From Stichopus chloronotus (lineage: Eukaryota > Echinodermata > Holothuroidea > Aspidochirotida > Stichopodidae), in the NCBI GenBank assembly GCA_021234535.1, contig CM037841.1:11304825-11368824 (forward strand): a DNA stretch of 64,000 bases, in the 5' to 3' direction. Position 1 is the stretch's first letter, and each line of letters opens with the position of its first letter. The position numbers and the translations under genes are program-made. The notes beneath the pieces were generated by a model, which was not told the DNA's origin, did not search any database, and saw only the letters and a program-made list of their open reading frames with translations. Of the stretch, positions 45,313 through 58,052 are shown piece after piece.

Positions 45313-48100
45313 AGAAGATAAAATGAGTAAGCCATGACAAGAGATTGTAGTAGAAAAACATCAGGAATAAAACAGTCTTGCACAACTGGGCCTTGTGATA
45401 AACAAGGGTGCGAACACAACATGTACCCAGGCTACAATTTCTAACATGAAAATAATGAGAAGGATACTAAGCAAAAACACTTGTAAGAACCTCACTTCCA
45501 AAGCGAACTGTGAGTCAAGGTAAACCAGATAGAGAACTGAAAAGTAGAAAAAAAACTCGGATACAAATTTCCTGGAACCGTCAGGCTCTTAGCACATAAG
45601 GGAATGGGAAGGAGGCGCTACTCTGGTATTAGGCCAGACAGTGCCAGTAGCCGTGTTAAAGGTTACTAGTAATCTTAGCATGGTGTGAAGTACTGTAAAT
45701 ATACAAGTCCTTGCTCACACTAATGCATTCATTGACCACATTCAAAGTGCACCTGAAATCAGTTCTTCTAAGGATATAGGCTTCTATAGTACACAATTAT
45801 TAAAAAGCTGCTACACTGATATCAATTACAGGCTGACCGCCTTTTCAGCTTTAAATGACAAACCCCCAAGAATCGTTCCAGCCATAACTTTGACCTTCTA
45901 TCATGTATACCAATTTGACCATAACTGCACCAAATCTGTTTGTACTGTAACTGATCTTTGTGTTACTGATCATTTTACCATCACTGTTACTGATCAGCTT
46001 TGCACTCTAATTCAGCAAAACTGTTATTCCTGTGTGTTTATCTTTTCTTTTCACATGCAGTTATGCAGCAACTTATGAATCTGTGAGCTACTGTAATACT
46101 ACCCGCTAGTCACACAATACACATGAAGGCATTTTTTAACCTTGGGGACAGTGGAAATATTCAGCGCTTGGAAAAAATATTTACCTCCTGGGAAAAGAAG
46201 TCTGCATCTCTCTCAATATCTTAAATATTTTTATACAAAATATTTATACATTTAAAGTTTCCTCCAAACACCCAAGTCTCCTGGGAAGGACCATTCCACC
46301 CACTGCAAAAATACTGCCAGACCCAACCTCTGCATGTCTTTGACAGAAGCATCATTGGGTTAATTAAAATCATACATTCTGTCATTTATCGTATCTGAGC
46401 CTCCTTCCTGAATATTAATGGTTGTACTGATTTTGTCAGTGTCTCCTCTTGCTACTCCTTCCTTTCTCATTGAGCATCAAGTAATTTGTGGAAACACAGC
46501 AAATGAGAAATGACATCAACAAAAGGAAACAGAAAAAGGAGAATTGATGCAAGCAAGCATGAACCAAGTAGAAGATTTTCCATCCATATGCAACAGGAAT
46601 TAACATTACTTTCCAATGTTTAATTTTCTCTTTACATGCCTTTTTTCACTAAACATGTCTGCATAATCATCAAGAAAATATATCCTTTCAGAGCTGCTGT
46701 GGCCTAAAATACGTCCAAATGTGATCATGTTCATATAAAATAACAACTGAGATATAGCTGATCAAATTAAAAAAGCTACAGATACTCCAACATGCTTCTT
46801 TAAGGTTGAGAAAGTACAATGGGAGGTAAATGGTGGAGGAGATATACTGTAAGGCTCTTGCACTGTAGCTCACTATTATCTCAATCATACATTTGTAACC
46901 CAGCTCCCAGGTCTGCAGAAACTTCTGTGTCATCATATGGTGCTCCATGTTTAACAAGAGATATCTTGAATTATTAAATTTAAACTCAGCACTTTAAACC
47001 AGTCACCGTCTCTGTTTGAATTCAAAATTAATCAGGTCAATTTAATCAAACTGATGTGTTGACCTCAAATTTTTATTTTCTTCCTTTGATATCAATGACA
47101 AAAGAGCTTTTAAGGCATGCATGGTCAGGAAATATCGTAATCTCACTACAATAGCTTACTTTGGTAAACTGAAGAGTGGTTTTTTAGATAGGTGGTATTA
47201 ATTAGCTAGTGTCGTGTCCGGTCCTCTCCTCATACGTGGCATCGTTAGCATGCACGTATGCACCTAAAGTATCTGATGCTATCAATCTAATTTACAAAAC
47301 AGATCTGGGTCAATGGTGTTACTTTTGAAATTGTTAGTTCTGAGGTGTTGTGGCATGTACAAAACTTGTAGAGAGCAGTATTTTCAACAGTGAGACACGA
47401 CCAGTGATGAACACATCTTGTGGGGCTGTAATAGCTTACTGGACAGAGATGGCCTACATGTGTTCCTAATGTTCTCTGTCTTGTTCATGTGTTTCAGTTG
47501 ACAGATGTAGGAAACAAGGAAAGTGGTACCTGTGAGGAGGGTGAGAACGATGAGAGGAGAGAGCAAACTTCAACAACTTCCAACAAGCAAATCTATACCA
47601 ATGAAATTTGTCAGCAATTGTGACTCGTCTTCAAAATTTACACCATCTTCGTTATCCAACATCACAATATCATAATGCATTCATCGTCTCCTGTCATCTC
47701 TCCCCTCCCCCCCCTCAAGCCAAGAATGTCCTCCTTACTCCACTGACCATGAGCTAGATAACTGGCTACTGTAGTACCTTACTGTATGTTAGTGGCCTGT
47801 TTCTAAGGGGCAACTGGTGGCCTACAGTACAGTGCATCTTACAATCTAAGGGAAACATAACACTAACAGTATTTACTAACAGTGCCTGTATGCGGAGGAA
47901 GTCTTAAAGATAAAGTTACCCAGAAAAGAAGAAAATTTCCTATTACAAATTTACTCTAAATTGGTGGTTAATAATGAAGACCAGATGTCACAATCAAGAC
48001 ACAATTTTCCTTTCCTTTTGTCCACGACATGAATGATTCACCACAGAATTAGTAAATGGTCCACCCATGACTACATATTTTTATTTTATATGGTGTTCAA

Positions 48101-48742
48101 TAGGGTTGGGCGGTACCAGGAAAATCAATACAGGTATTCGCAGCACATGAGTACCGTGAATACTCAAAGTACCAGGATTGACCACATGTTCAATGTGCTA
48201 AAAACAAGAGGTTCTGTGCCTTGTTGAACATGTTTGTGCCCTATATACTGTGGTAGTAATGCAGTAACTTGTATTCATGTCTTCATGTAAATTCATTGAC
48301 AAAAATCATCAAATGGCAAGGTTAAAAGTATCGTTTGTGCAGCTTCAGCAAGGTTTGAGAACAGTACTGCGTACAGCAACTAAATGGGCCACCAAGTTTT
48401 TGCTGAAGCGATCATGTGTCAACATACCCAGTCGCTATTTGCAGCCAAGAAATTCTTACGTCAGGTGATCTGAATACTGTGCATTATTTACAAATTATTT
48501 TGTCACAAAAAATTGTTGAAAATTTGTCTTACGTTGTTATACTTTCTCCAGAAATACAAATTCGTTGTCATTGCCGCTACACAAACAACGTAACTTTTAT
48601 AATACAAGCGCACAACTGTGTGTGCATCGCATAGTACTGATGTTCGAAGCAAGCGAGTCACTGTACTATTTCAACTGGAAATTTTCACCTGTTGATCACC
48701 TCCTCAGTTCCAAGCTGAGCAAGCAGTCTATGCCCAGCCCTA
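48101..48742. mobile_element. hAT-like non-autonomous element (putative)
   Basis: The left end 'tagggttgggcggta' (48101-48115) and the reverse complement of the right end 'tagggctgggcata' (48742-48729) form imperfect terminal inverted repeats. They resemble the AGGGYTGGGC ends common in hAT elements. Subterminal 'ggtattcg', 'gaatactc' and 'gtacc' motifs recur. I find no 8-bp flanking duplication, so either the ends are slightly misplaced or the insertion is old. Open frames inside (63-72 codons) are not transposase-like. Confidence 0.45.
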
Positions 48743-49382
48743 AAGACCTCAGTGTCCAGTGACTGACAGCCTTGAAATGAGAGATAGTGTTTACAAGTTT
48801 AGAGATTGATTTGTTGACTCTACTTCCTGCAATTTTTGACAGCCAATCGTGAGTTTAAAATGCTAATGAAAGGCACCACTTTATGTTCATAATTAGACGC
48901 AAGGCAGGAACGTTGCCTATGATCATGAATCGCGGAAATTCCCAATCCAGCTTTTTATGCACTGATGTGAATGAAAGTTTCATCATTAATGGCGCCAATT
49001 CAGTGATGTAAAAAGTGTCCCCACTTGTCACAATTCATAGCATGAGTGCTGGAAATCTTCTCTTCCACCAAGGATGCCTGCCTGCCTATTGCTGTAGTCA
49101 GGGTTACTAGTTTGGCATTTCAAACACCAAAGTAGGCAAATTTGGTTTGTTTTGTTTTCAACTTAGTGGGCTTTGAAAGTGCACGCATTTTGGCATTTTT
49201 GGGCAGCTTCAGAAAGAAAGCAGCTTTTCTTTGTTGTTGTTGTCTATTGTTTTTTTTTCTGGCTGCTTCATCATCGCTATTAATTGATACAGACTCAGTT
49301 ATAACCAGCAAAATAAGAATGGGGTTTGCGGCTATGTAGGAACTTGAGCAAAGTTTTCAAACCAATACGTTCAACAATAGGG

Positions 49383-49477
49383 AAAAAAATACATGGCAAG
49401 AGCAGAGCCAAGCGAGGATCGAACCTGTAACATCAACGTCGCAAATCCGATGGCGTAACCGAATGAGTCACTTCACT
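49383..49477 (-). ncRNA. tRNA-like pol III unit or SINE head
   Basis: On the minus strand there is an A-box-like 'tgactcattcgg' (49470-49459) and a good B box 'ggttcgatcc' (starting 49425). The spacing between them is that of real tRNAs (positions 8 and 52). A T-run (about 49383-49389) about 20 bases beyond the predicted 3' end would serve as a pol III terminator. The acceptor and T stems pair poorly, so it is not a functional tRNA by eye. A tRNA-derived SINE head or tRNA pseudogene is more likely. Confidence 0.45.
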
Positions 49478-49574
49478 TGATTACATGGGGCTAACGAAAT
49501 GTACAGAGATAGGCAACCAGGCAGGCATGCAAAAAAAAAAAAACTAGAAAGCCAAAAGGCTTAGTGATTTCTTA

Positions 49575-49665
49575 CCTCATGATATGTATTGTAACAAACA
49601 TGAATTGCCCACATGACAAGCATGAGATCCCACACAGTTATCCTACTTGAGATACAATCTCAGAG
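49575..49665 (+). repeat. Helentron/pearl-like unit, small fragment
   Basis: 'gaattgcccacatgacaagc', 'atgagatcccacacagttat' and 'cctacttgagatacaatctc' follow the order of the array consensus. An A-run lies just upstream (about 49531-49543). Confidence 0.55.
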
Positions 49666-50569
49666 GGCTAAACAGAGACACTGTTTATACAGTAAATGGT
49701 TAAGTGCATTGAGCACCTGGCTCAACAGACTGTACAATTTATTCTGGACATTATGGTTTCTACAGGCAGTCAACTGTGATAAATTATGTCAAATAACAGT
49801 GACCAATTTGAACAGAGGTGGGTCAGTTACAATTTGATTCATTCACTTAAGCAATCACAGTTCATGCACGCTCAAGGGTATTTGATCCAAATGCTCAGTA
49901 ACTTAGTTCTTTTTATGAAACTAATAACCTGTGGCATATTTAATCAATTCCAATTTACAATTCATGCATGCTCACATGTCCTTATGAGGACAGTGGCATA
50001 AGGTTTGCCAAATAATAATCTTTGATACCAAATTTAATGTTGTCTTCATGTTTTCTTTAAGGTTATCGAAGAGACAATGTTGGTATGTCCTAAAAGAAGT
50101 TGTGCATCAAAAAAACAGGAAACGATAATAGTCATATTTTTTGTGGTTTTCACAATATATTCTGAAACATGAACATGCATTTCATTTCCATTAATATATG
50201 CCAGGAGCCCAAAAAGCAGCGCACCTCCCTGTTATTACCAGGCAACTCCCTACCCTGGTATTACAGTATTTCTCGACTAAACAGTGCGGCCAACTTCAAG
50301 TGCTGCAAGCCAAATGATAATATGTTACTGCCAAAACTATTTGGCCCTCTATTAAAAACTGTAGGCCAACCGATAAGAACTGTAGGCCAAGCGATCCTTA
50401 ATTATGCCAATATTACCTACTTTCATTTTTAAAAATTTGATGTCAAATAACCCCAAACTAACTTTCATCTCTACAAAAATGCGTAGGAACCATCAAATCA
50501 CCAAGAGAATTCTACATTACAAGTATAAAATTCACTGGAAGGACTGTTCTTTAATTATTGTATATTCCA

Positions 50570-50955
50570 GTTTTTCACATTTTGACCTCCCCTGAACCCA
50601 AATGAACTTTCACCTCTGCCAAAAAAATAGGGATCATCTACTTGATATGGGCAATCCACATGTTAACTATGAGATCTCTCACATTTATCATTCTGGAGAT
50701 ATCGTGTCTACAAGCAATTTTCAAGGTATTTACCTTTTGACCTCTGGTGACCCCAAATGACCTTTGACCTCCACCAAAAACAATAGGGATCATCTACTCA
50801 ATAAGAGCAATCTACATGCTGAGTATGAGATCACTCAGAGTTATGCTTCTTGAGATATCATGTTTACAAGCAGGCGTCACACATGCACATACACACACAC
50901 ACGACATCACCATTGCATAGATTCCTTCTGCCTTCGGCAAGGGATCAAAAAGCAC
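50570..50955 (+). repeat. Helentron/pearl-like element with preserved tail
   Basis: Two full units (about 50575-50735 and 50736-50870) are followed by a CA microsatellite (about 50875-50902). The terminal block is 'cgacatcaccattgcatag', then a hairpin at 50920-50946 (GATTCCTT and TGCC pair with GGCA and AAGGGATC), then an A-run. It is the clearest complete core-microsatellite-hairpin copy in the window. Confidence 0.8.
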
Positions 50956-53512
50956 TGCTGCCTGCTGGAATTATACCGAAACATAACTATTTCTGTTTCC
51001 ACTTCTACATAGCTGAGTTGACCTTCTTCAGTTCACTTTTGTTTAGTGTGACACGCGGGTGCTTAACTCTTCACTTACAGTGAGTTAGTGTTAATAGTTA
51101 GTGTTAATAATAGTCAGTGTTAGTCAATACTGATGTAAAATTTACACAATAAGGTATCCAAGTGTTTTGTAGAATCTTCCACTATGGAATCTGCAAAATT
51201 CTGGGTGTAGTGTACCTTTCACTTTAATGTAATGCATGCTTCATCATCTTCACACAACCGTGAATGCTCACTGTTTAGTTTGATCTACAGTATCGTTCTA
51301 TGACAAACAGGGAACCTGTGATGAAATTTGTTCTAAATTGTTCTAAAGAAATTAGTACGATTCCTTTAATCATGCTTCAGTTCAGCCCTTTCCTAATGAA
51401 ACTTCCACTCTAAAGTACTGTCTTATCCTCTTACCTACCCCCTCCCCTTTCCCTCCCTCCTACATTTGTCCAAACCCAACATTCTTTTTCTAATTCTGTA
51501 TCCCCATCACACCTTCATTCTAACAGAGGTGTGCTCTTCCATCTTCATCATAGTGGAAATTATACCACAAAGTTTATCATAGATCTCTGACACCTCCATT
51601 AGGCTTAAGTTTCACTTATCTGTAACGCTCTCCACCACCCATCCATGCAACTGCTTCCTAATGTAAATTTACCCAACCATTCTTTATTCCCCCCCCCCCC
51701 CCTTCCCAAGTCATTAAAACGCACGCTCTTTCCCATAAAGTTTTACAAAATTGTTCCTGATGTCCACGTTGGATTTTTCCCCCATTTTCTTTCCTTGTGC
51801 CGGCTTCAGTTTCATTCAAGTCTGATGCAACATACCTAAACTTGCTATTATCAATTCCATTATGCCTTTTACACTGTTACTTCACACATACTGAAGAATG
51901 AGACGTACCACTTCTGGGTATTTGACACCCCTTGAGATGCTAGAGAAGGATGTCAGGTAAATAAAAGAGGAAGAAATCTGATCTCTGTGTGCACTTTTCC
52001 TCAGACTTAGTGATAGCAGGCTGTCGCAAAGATTTCAGTCTTCATTAAACAGGATTTGATCAAATAAATGCTTGGTTTGGTGCATCTTCAAGTGTGCATG
52101 CATAAAGAGAATGCTGAGCCATGAACTTTGGGGAAAAAACTTTGTTTCATAAATCAAAAGGGAATGTCAGTCCTGCTCTTTCAATCCATACAAAGGAAGC
52201 TACTGTCGGTGTATGTGTCACTTTTTCCAAACCTAATGGGTTCCCAATTCAATCATGGTTTGCTTTCATTAAATTTTATTAACCTGTTATGTATTGTGTA
52301 CCCTTTTTGCCCAACACCCTACAAAATAGGATGATACTGACCAAAAATAGAAGAGACTTCAACAACAGTGAGTCACTTCACGCAACCACTATTGAATATA
52401 AAAATTCCATGCTCAAAGCTGAGATAGGTTCAGACATATCCAACATGATTAAAGAGGCTCATTGAGTTGTTTTGTGAAATTCCCTATTTTTTTCCAAACA
52501 TGTCAAGTTTCTTCCACATGCAAATGACAAATGGTCAAACTAAGAGAATCCCGATGTTTCACATACAATGGAACATTAATGAGAGAGTAATTAACCATTT
52601 AATTCTGTTTTTGGACAATTTGTGACCAGACACTTTTCTTACTAGCATCCACATGCACACAACCGGTACAAGTAACGGTCGACAATTCAAACTTGTTGTG
52701 AGTGTTGTCATAACCATTGGATGTGAAACAACTAATTATGCTTACTGTAGGTATTGTCATGTGTTTGTACCCTTCAAAATCACCACAATATTTATTGATA
52801 TCAACTCAAATGAGCCACTTAAACGTACCACAGAACTTTATGTAAAGCAATTTCAGTCATCTGAAGCTTGCCTGGTTTAGTGTCTTATTTAAGTAATTCA
52901 CATCTGTCTCAGCACAACAACTCTACTCTTACCAAAGGTATCTAGAGTACTGTGAACCATGAACCTTGCGACTGAAATGTCATCCAGCTGGAATCTCTGA
53001 AAACTCTCCCACAAAAAGGTAGTTAACCCTGAAAGTGACAGTAAGTTAAGTGTGCTCAGTATCATGATATACTGCAGCATCTTTCAAGCACTTTCCAAAT
53101 TGTAAACACAGACCTAAGCGGAAGTTTATGTAACCTGGTCTATCCGGTACAATCTGTACAATCTGAACAACTGTGCTCCAAAGGAGTACACAAATGTGAA
53201 GGTCTGCCTGGAGGGCTACCTAGCTTTTGGTGAAAGTGACAGTTTGATATTTCAAAGTTCAGTTCTAAACAATGAAAAAGTCATTGTGTACAAAGAACAT
53301 GAATAACATAAGGTTGTTAACCTGTTAACTGCAGAATTAAACTATCATCTATCCTGACTTTCATCCCACAGCAGGATTACTTTTCAACTTTAATATTTCA
53401 ACTTAAACATTGGGAAAGCAATAAAGTCTAAATATTTAATAGAAAATATGTCATTACCTTGTTTTCAAATACGCAAAACACAGAGTCCTTATCTTATTTG
53501 TGGGGGTTCTTT
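50956..53512. other. Non-coding stretch
   Basis: No gene recognised. Contains a short 'agttagtgttaat' repeat (about 51080-51125) and a C-run (about 51690-51702). Confidence 0.45.
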
Positions 53513-54694
53513 CTAGGACCACTTTCACACTTGAGAGCTGATCTCGAGGGGGCGATCAGATCCGGATCAGATCCTCCCCTAGAAATCACAGGTTTTGCTT
53601 TCACACTGGATCCCCTGCGGTGAATCAAGCCCCAATCAAGCGATCAACATACCGTAAGTGACGCAATGAACCCGTCTTATCCTCGTAGCGGTCTGAAAGT
53701 GTAAACAATGTCCCGTACATACACTGTACATGTACACCAATTGCACGAGAGAATCAAAAACATGTTACATACTTATTACTGCACTGTACTAATGTTAGTT
53801 TCTGAGTAAGCTGGAATCCATCGAGAACTTTTGATGAGGCGACGAAACTTTTATCACCGCCTTCCAAGACGATGACTTATCAATCTATGCCGTTACCAGC
53901 TCCGTGTTATGCACGTTGCCTTACTAGGTGTTGGCCTACATCATGCAATAGTGTTAAGAAGGCAGCACTGTTCTGTTTGGGTAAGACCACGTACCTCAGC
54001 AGTGTGGGATGAGATGTGGTTCACATTGACACATGATCAATGGAAAGAACATTGTCAGATGAGTAAGGACACCTTTCAATTTACTTGTGAAGACTTAAGA
54101 CCAAATTTGGAGAAGAAAAAGAAATACCAGATTTCAGCAATCGGTCACCATAGAAAAGAAGTTAGCTGTTGCACTTTGGAGACTGGCTACATCAGAACAA
54201 AATACAAGACACAAATTGGAAATATCGAAACCTTTAGGTAGATTAAAAGAAGCAAAAGGATAACTGTTTTCGAAAACACAGTCGGGAAAACTCGAGTGAA
54301 AAGTATTCTTTGAAGTTGGAGAAAGACCAGTCGCTCAAAGTTGAAACTGATCACTAAAGTCAAACGGAGTATAGTATTGTAGTAATGGTATATATGCTCT
54401 GTGTGCACAGCAGGCAGCAGGCAGCAGGCGTGTACCGCAGCTGCTCACATTTGCGTATGTTGAAACGGGAGGTTACGTCATGGGTCATGTTGATCTCGGT
54501 TCACCTTGATCCTCCGAGCTTTCACACACGGTTTTTCGATCCCCCGTGTGGAATCTGATCTGAACCGACTGGAGGATCAACATCTCCGGATCTGATCCTG
54601 AGTGCGAGAGCTTTCACACTACAAACTTGATCTCGAGGGGCGGATCAGATCTGGATCTGAACTCCATCTTGAGGTCAAGTGTGAAAGCAGTCTA
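53513..54694 (+). mobile_element. Truncated PIF/Harbinger DNA transposon
   Basis: The left end 'ggaccactttcacacttga' and the reverse complement of the right end 'agactgctttcacacttga' form terminal inverted repeats. A GATC-rich subterminal region (ctcgagggg, ggatcagatc) is inverted on the two sides. CTA occurs immediately outside both ends (53513-53515 and 54692-54694), a possible 3-bp target duplication as expected for Harbinger. Additional 'tttcacac' copies inside (53602, 54518, 54608) suggest a second, nested or partly duplicated end. Confidence 0.65.
53909..54241 (+). pseudogene. PIF/Harbinger transposase N-terminal fragment (HARBI1-like)
   Basis: A 110-codon frame whose middle reads 'SVWVRPRT' and 'WDEMWFTLTHDQWKEH', then 'MSKDTFQFTCEDLRP' and 'LEKKKKY'. 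This is the helix-turn-helix-like N-terminal region found just before the DDE nuclease in Harbinger transposases of fish and invertebrates ('...W...F.MSK.TF...C..LRP.LEK'). The DDE nuclease part is absent, so the product cannot transpose. It lies centrally between the terminal inverted repeats, as expected for an internally deleted element. Confidence 0.7.
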
Positions 54695-57600
54695 AATCAC
54701 TTGACCAATCCACACACCCTTCTTCTTTCTCATTTTCCAAGTCACCTACTGATGTGAATTTCCAATCAAGTAATTTCAAAGCTTCTTTGGACAAGAATGC
54801 TGCTTTTTTTTAAGTAGAGGAAGTCATTGCTATTTTATAGAAATTGGAAAGAAAATACGCCATGTGGTCCCTGCAGAGATAAACAGCATACATGTGGCAG
54901 TTTTCACACCCAGTACATGATGAAGGAGTCACCAACTGACATATTTGATTTCACTCTTGATTTCACAGCTCACACTTTAATTCAAGATTACTTTTTTCTA
55001 CTTCAACGGAGCCCACTGGCATTAAATGTCCATGGGGTCGTAATCTGGCACAGACAGCCATCTCTGACTTATGTAGAACCCTCTTCATTCCTGTAGATAG
55101 GATCTATGACCCTCTTGAATCCTTTGACCACTTTAGCAACAACAGCCTCTTGTGGCAGATTTAAGCTAAGAAGTACATACTGTACATAGTTCAGTTTCTA
55201 AAGTTGATAACTAGTAAACCCTAGTACTATCTGCAGCACTAGGCCAGGCTACTATCTGCAGCAATATGCCAGACAGACGTTGAACAGGCTAGTGGCAGTA
55301 AAATGTAACTTAATCAACAAAATGAGCACATGCCATAAATTTAGGGAGAGATTTGCTGCAGTTGGGAGTTTGCTCATTCCAAAGTTAATATATCATGCTG
55401 TCTTTCACATCCTTAAATAGCAGTGACCTATATTCTATTCCTAATTTCTGTATGATATTTGTTGTTTCTTCTTTCAGTTCATACAACATTGCACTCTGAT
55501 CAACTACATGAGGACTGACTGACAGACTGACCATCCCCCCCCCCTTCCATTCCCTGACAATGGATATCAACATCTACAACAGTGATGACCCACTAATTAT
55601 TGCTTCCACACATGCGCTGCATTAGAGCACTTAGCCAGATCTTGATCTGGTTAACTGTCTAAGCTCAAGTATGACAGCACAAAGTGAGACATTTTACTAA
55701 ACATGTAATGCAGTAGACCAGCTGGATAATTTACTTTCTACTGATGTGAAAGCCATATTGTCAATTACTGTAAAAGTTGTTCCCTTTCCATGGATGGAAA
55801 ACTGATCATCTTCATCACAGTAATGATTTAATGAATGGATAGCAGTGACATTGATGTTGTCAGGGAAAACATACAGAAGCTGTTACAGAGAGATGAAACG
55901 GGTAAAGAGCAAAGTCAAGAAGACCAGACAAACAGTAGACAGAGAAATAGGGGTTTCTCAAAAGTGAAGAATGAGTAGGCCTATTGGTTAAAGAGGACAG
56001 TGCTATTTGCTTACTATGGAATACCAGACATGGAAGATAGACCTCTCACATTGCAACTTTGATTCATAGCACAACATACTGTCCTCCAAGCATGGCCGTA
56101 GCATGTCTAATCCTCTGAGCTATATGTGAAAACTGATTCCTTTAACAATGTTGGGAGTGTGTACAGTAAGTGTTGTATTTGTGTTAGATTTATGCATCTG
56201 CAGAAGGAACTCACCGGATGGCTCACTGGAACCCACTAACAGTAAATGAATATAACAAAGGACTACATTTGCTTGCAACAAGTTAAATAACACTTCCAAT
56301 CCATCATGGCTGCGAAAGAAGACTCACTGGTAATGTGATCAGGAAGTAGAAAACAAGTAAGTTGAAAACCATCTAAATCAATGGTTACCTACAATGCATG
56401 CATTCAATGAATTTTGTGTATTTTGTTCCCTCCAAAATTTAATGACAGCTGCACTGATCAACTCAACAGCATCCAACACAAAGTGGTTAAAATAATTGAA
56501 CGTAACACTTTAAAACTAGGATGGACTAGAAGTATTGTGTTTAATCGAAAGAATAGAGGCAGCAAAAATTCCAGTCATAAACCATAAATACCTTGGAAAT
56601 ATTATCCCAAAAGTTGACCTCAAATTTTCTAGGAATTTTAACTTGTGATAATCAAAGTAAACATACAGTGTGTCTAAACTTCATATTAATTTCTTCCAGA
56701 AAAGATCAATTACTCTCGGCATATCATATCACTGTAAGATTGATCAAACAGACTATTAATGATTACAACAAACACTTAACAGAACAATGGTGAGGTAAGC
56801 TGTAAACAAGTGCTGTGAACTGCAGCTAACAGCTATCACTGTAGCTTTATCAACAACAAACTAAGTTGTGTGTACTTAAGCAGTAGTTAGGATAGCTGGG
56901 TTGTCTGTGCAAAAAGTGTGTGCACTGTGCTATACCATAACTACAACAATTCAACAAAACATATCTTTGACTTTATGGGTCAACAGGGTTGATTTGTGTG
57001 ATGCGAGCGTCATCGCATCAGTTGTAACGAAGCCTTCATCGATGTTACGGAACTACTCACTGGGCTTCACAATAACCAGCAGATTACCTAACAGTCCTGA
57101 TTATACAGCTGTAAGTGTATTACTTTCATTTATTAGCCTACATGAATTCTCTCCATTGAACAACATTCATCACCTTTTCTTTTTTTTCATTTTGTTAAGT
57201 ATTATGCTATATCCTTCGGCACAGTGTCACATACTAACTTAGTCCAATGATATTGATAAGAAAATTTGCCCTAACTGTGCAAAGTGAATAAGACTCAAGA
57301 GCTGATGATTGGACAAATGTAGACAACAATTGCAATTGCTTGTCAATAATTTCCACTACCAAATTCATTCTGACTACGATCACCCTAACATGATTAAATA
57401 TCAAAATTTAGCTACAGCCCTGATAGAGGCTACTTAACTGCAGACAGTAATGTTGGTGCAAATTTGCCAAGCACAGCAGGTAGTCTAAAAGCAGAAATGT
57501 TTACTATAAGTAGTAACTAGTATTACACAGAATATTTAGGCCTACCTAGTCGGATGTAGTTTCGTTGAAAACGGAGGTCGAAAGGGACAACTAGACCTAG

Positions 57601-57789
57601 CCTGGTTAGCCTACCTTAGGTTAAGTCAAGTAAAACAAAAATGTAAAACAAAAGATAAATATAAGTTTAAAATTCAAGTTTTACTAAAGTTGTGAAAATG
57701 CATTCGCCAAAATGCAGTTTGTCAAATCGACAGTGATTGAGAATAGCTGCAGTGGTGTACCCATCTCCCAAAAATGAAGTTAAACTTAC
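54695..57789. other. Non-coding stretch
   Basis: No gene recognised. A C-run lies at about 55536-55544. The small frames do not resemble proteins. Confidence 0.45.
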
Positions 57790-57900
57790 CTCACCAATTC
57801 TTCTTAGTATTTCGCACAAAAGAAACACTTTGCAAAACCTTGGCTTTGACGACTTCACAATCTTTCCACTCTTGACTTGTCTCTACCCTCTGGAGCACAA
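57790..57900 (-). other. Candidate non-coding leader exon
   Basis: On the minus strand a consensus donor 'GGTGAG|gtaagttt' (exon end 57790) follows about 100 bp without an obvious coding frame. This is the strongest-looking minus-strand donor that I noticed upstream of RhoBTB exon 1. It could be the first exon of RhoBTB, 36 kb away, or of an unrelated transcript. There is no transcript evidence. Confidence 0.2.
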
Positions 57901-58031
57901 ATAACAAAATGCGCAATTATGTTAGGACTGATGGTAAACAGTGGTTGTTATATCCAACTAGGAATATTGAACCTATATGTGCCCGGCCTATGTGTGTATA
58001 CATAACCCATGAAGACGTTGCGTGAAGCCTT

Positions 58032-58052
58032 TGCTGCTGCTGCTGCTGCTGC
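58032..58052. repeat. (TGC)7 trinucleotide repeat
   Basis: Seven uninterrupted TGC units, in a locally GC-richer area next to the candidate leader exon. Confidence 0.9.

Larger units (their letters stand above)
41307..48100. other. Long non-coding stretch
   Basis: No gene recognised in either strand. Named items are a 21-bp tandem duplication (41919-41960) and M1 fragments (45248-45312 and about 45710-45770). There is also a short array of degenerate 'ttactgatc' motifs near 45945-45995. The rest (42.1-45.2, 46.1-48.1 kb) looks like unique intergenic or intronic DNA. Confidence 0.45.

Noticed and set aside
45890..46078. 62-codon frame with repeated Val-Thr-Asp
   Set aside because: Produced by degenerate 'ttactgatc' repeats. 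No other support.
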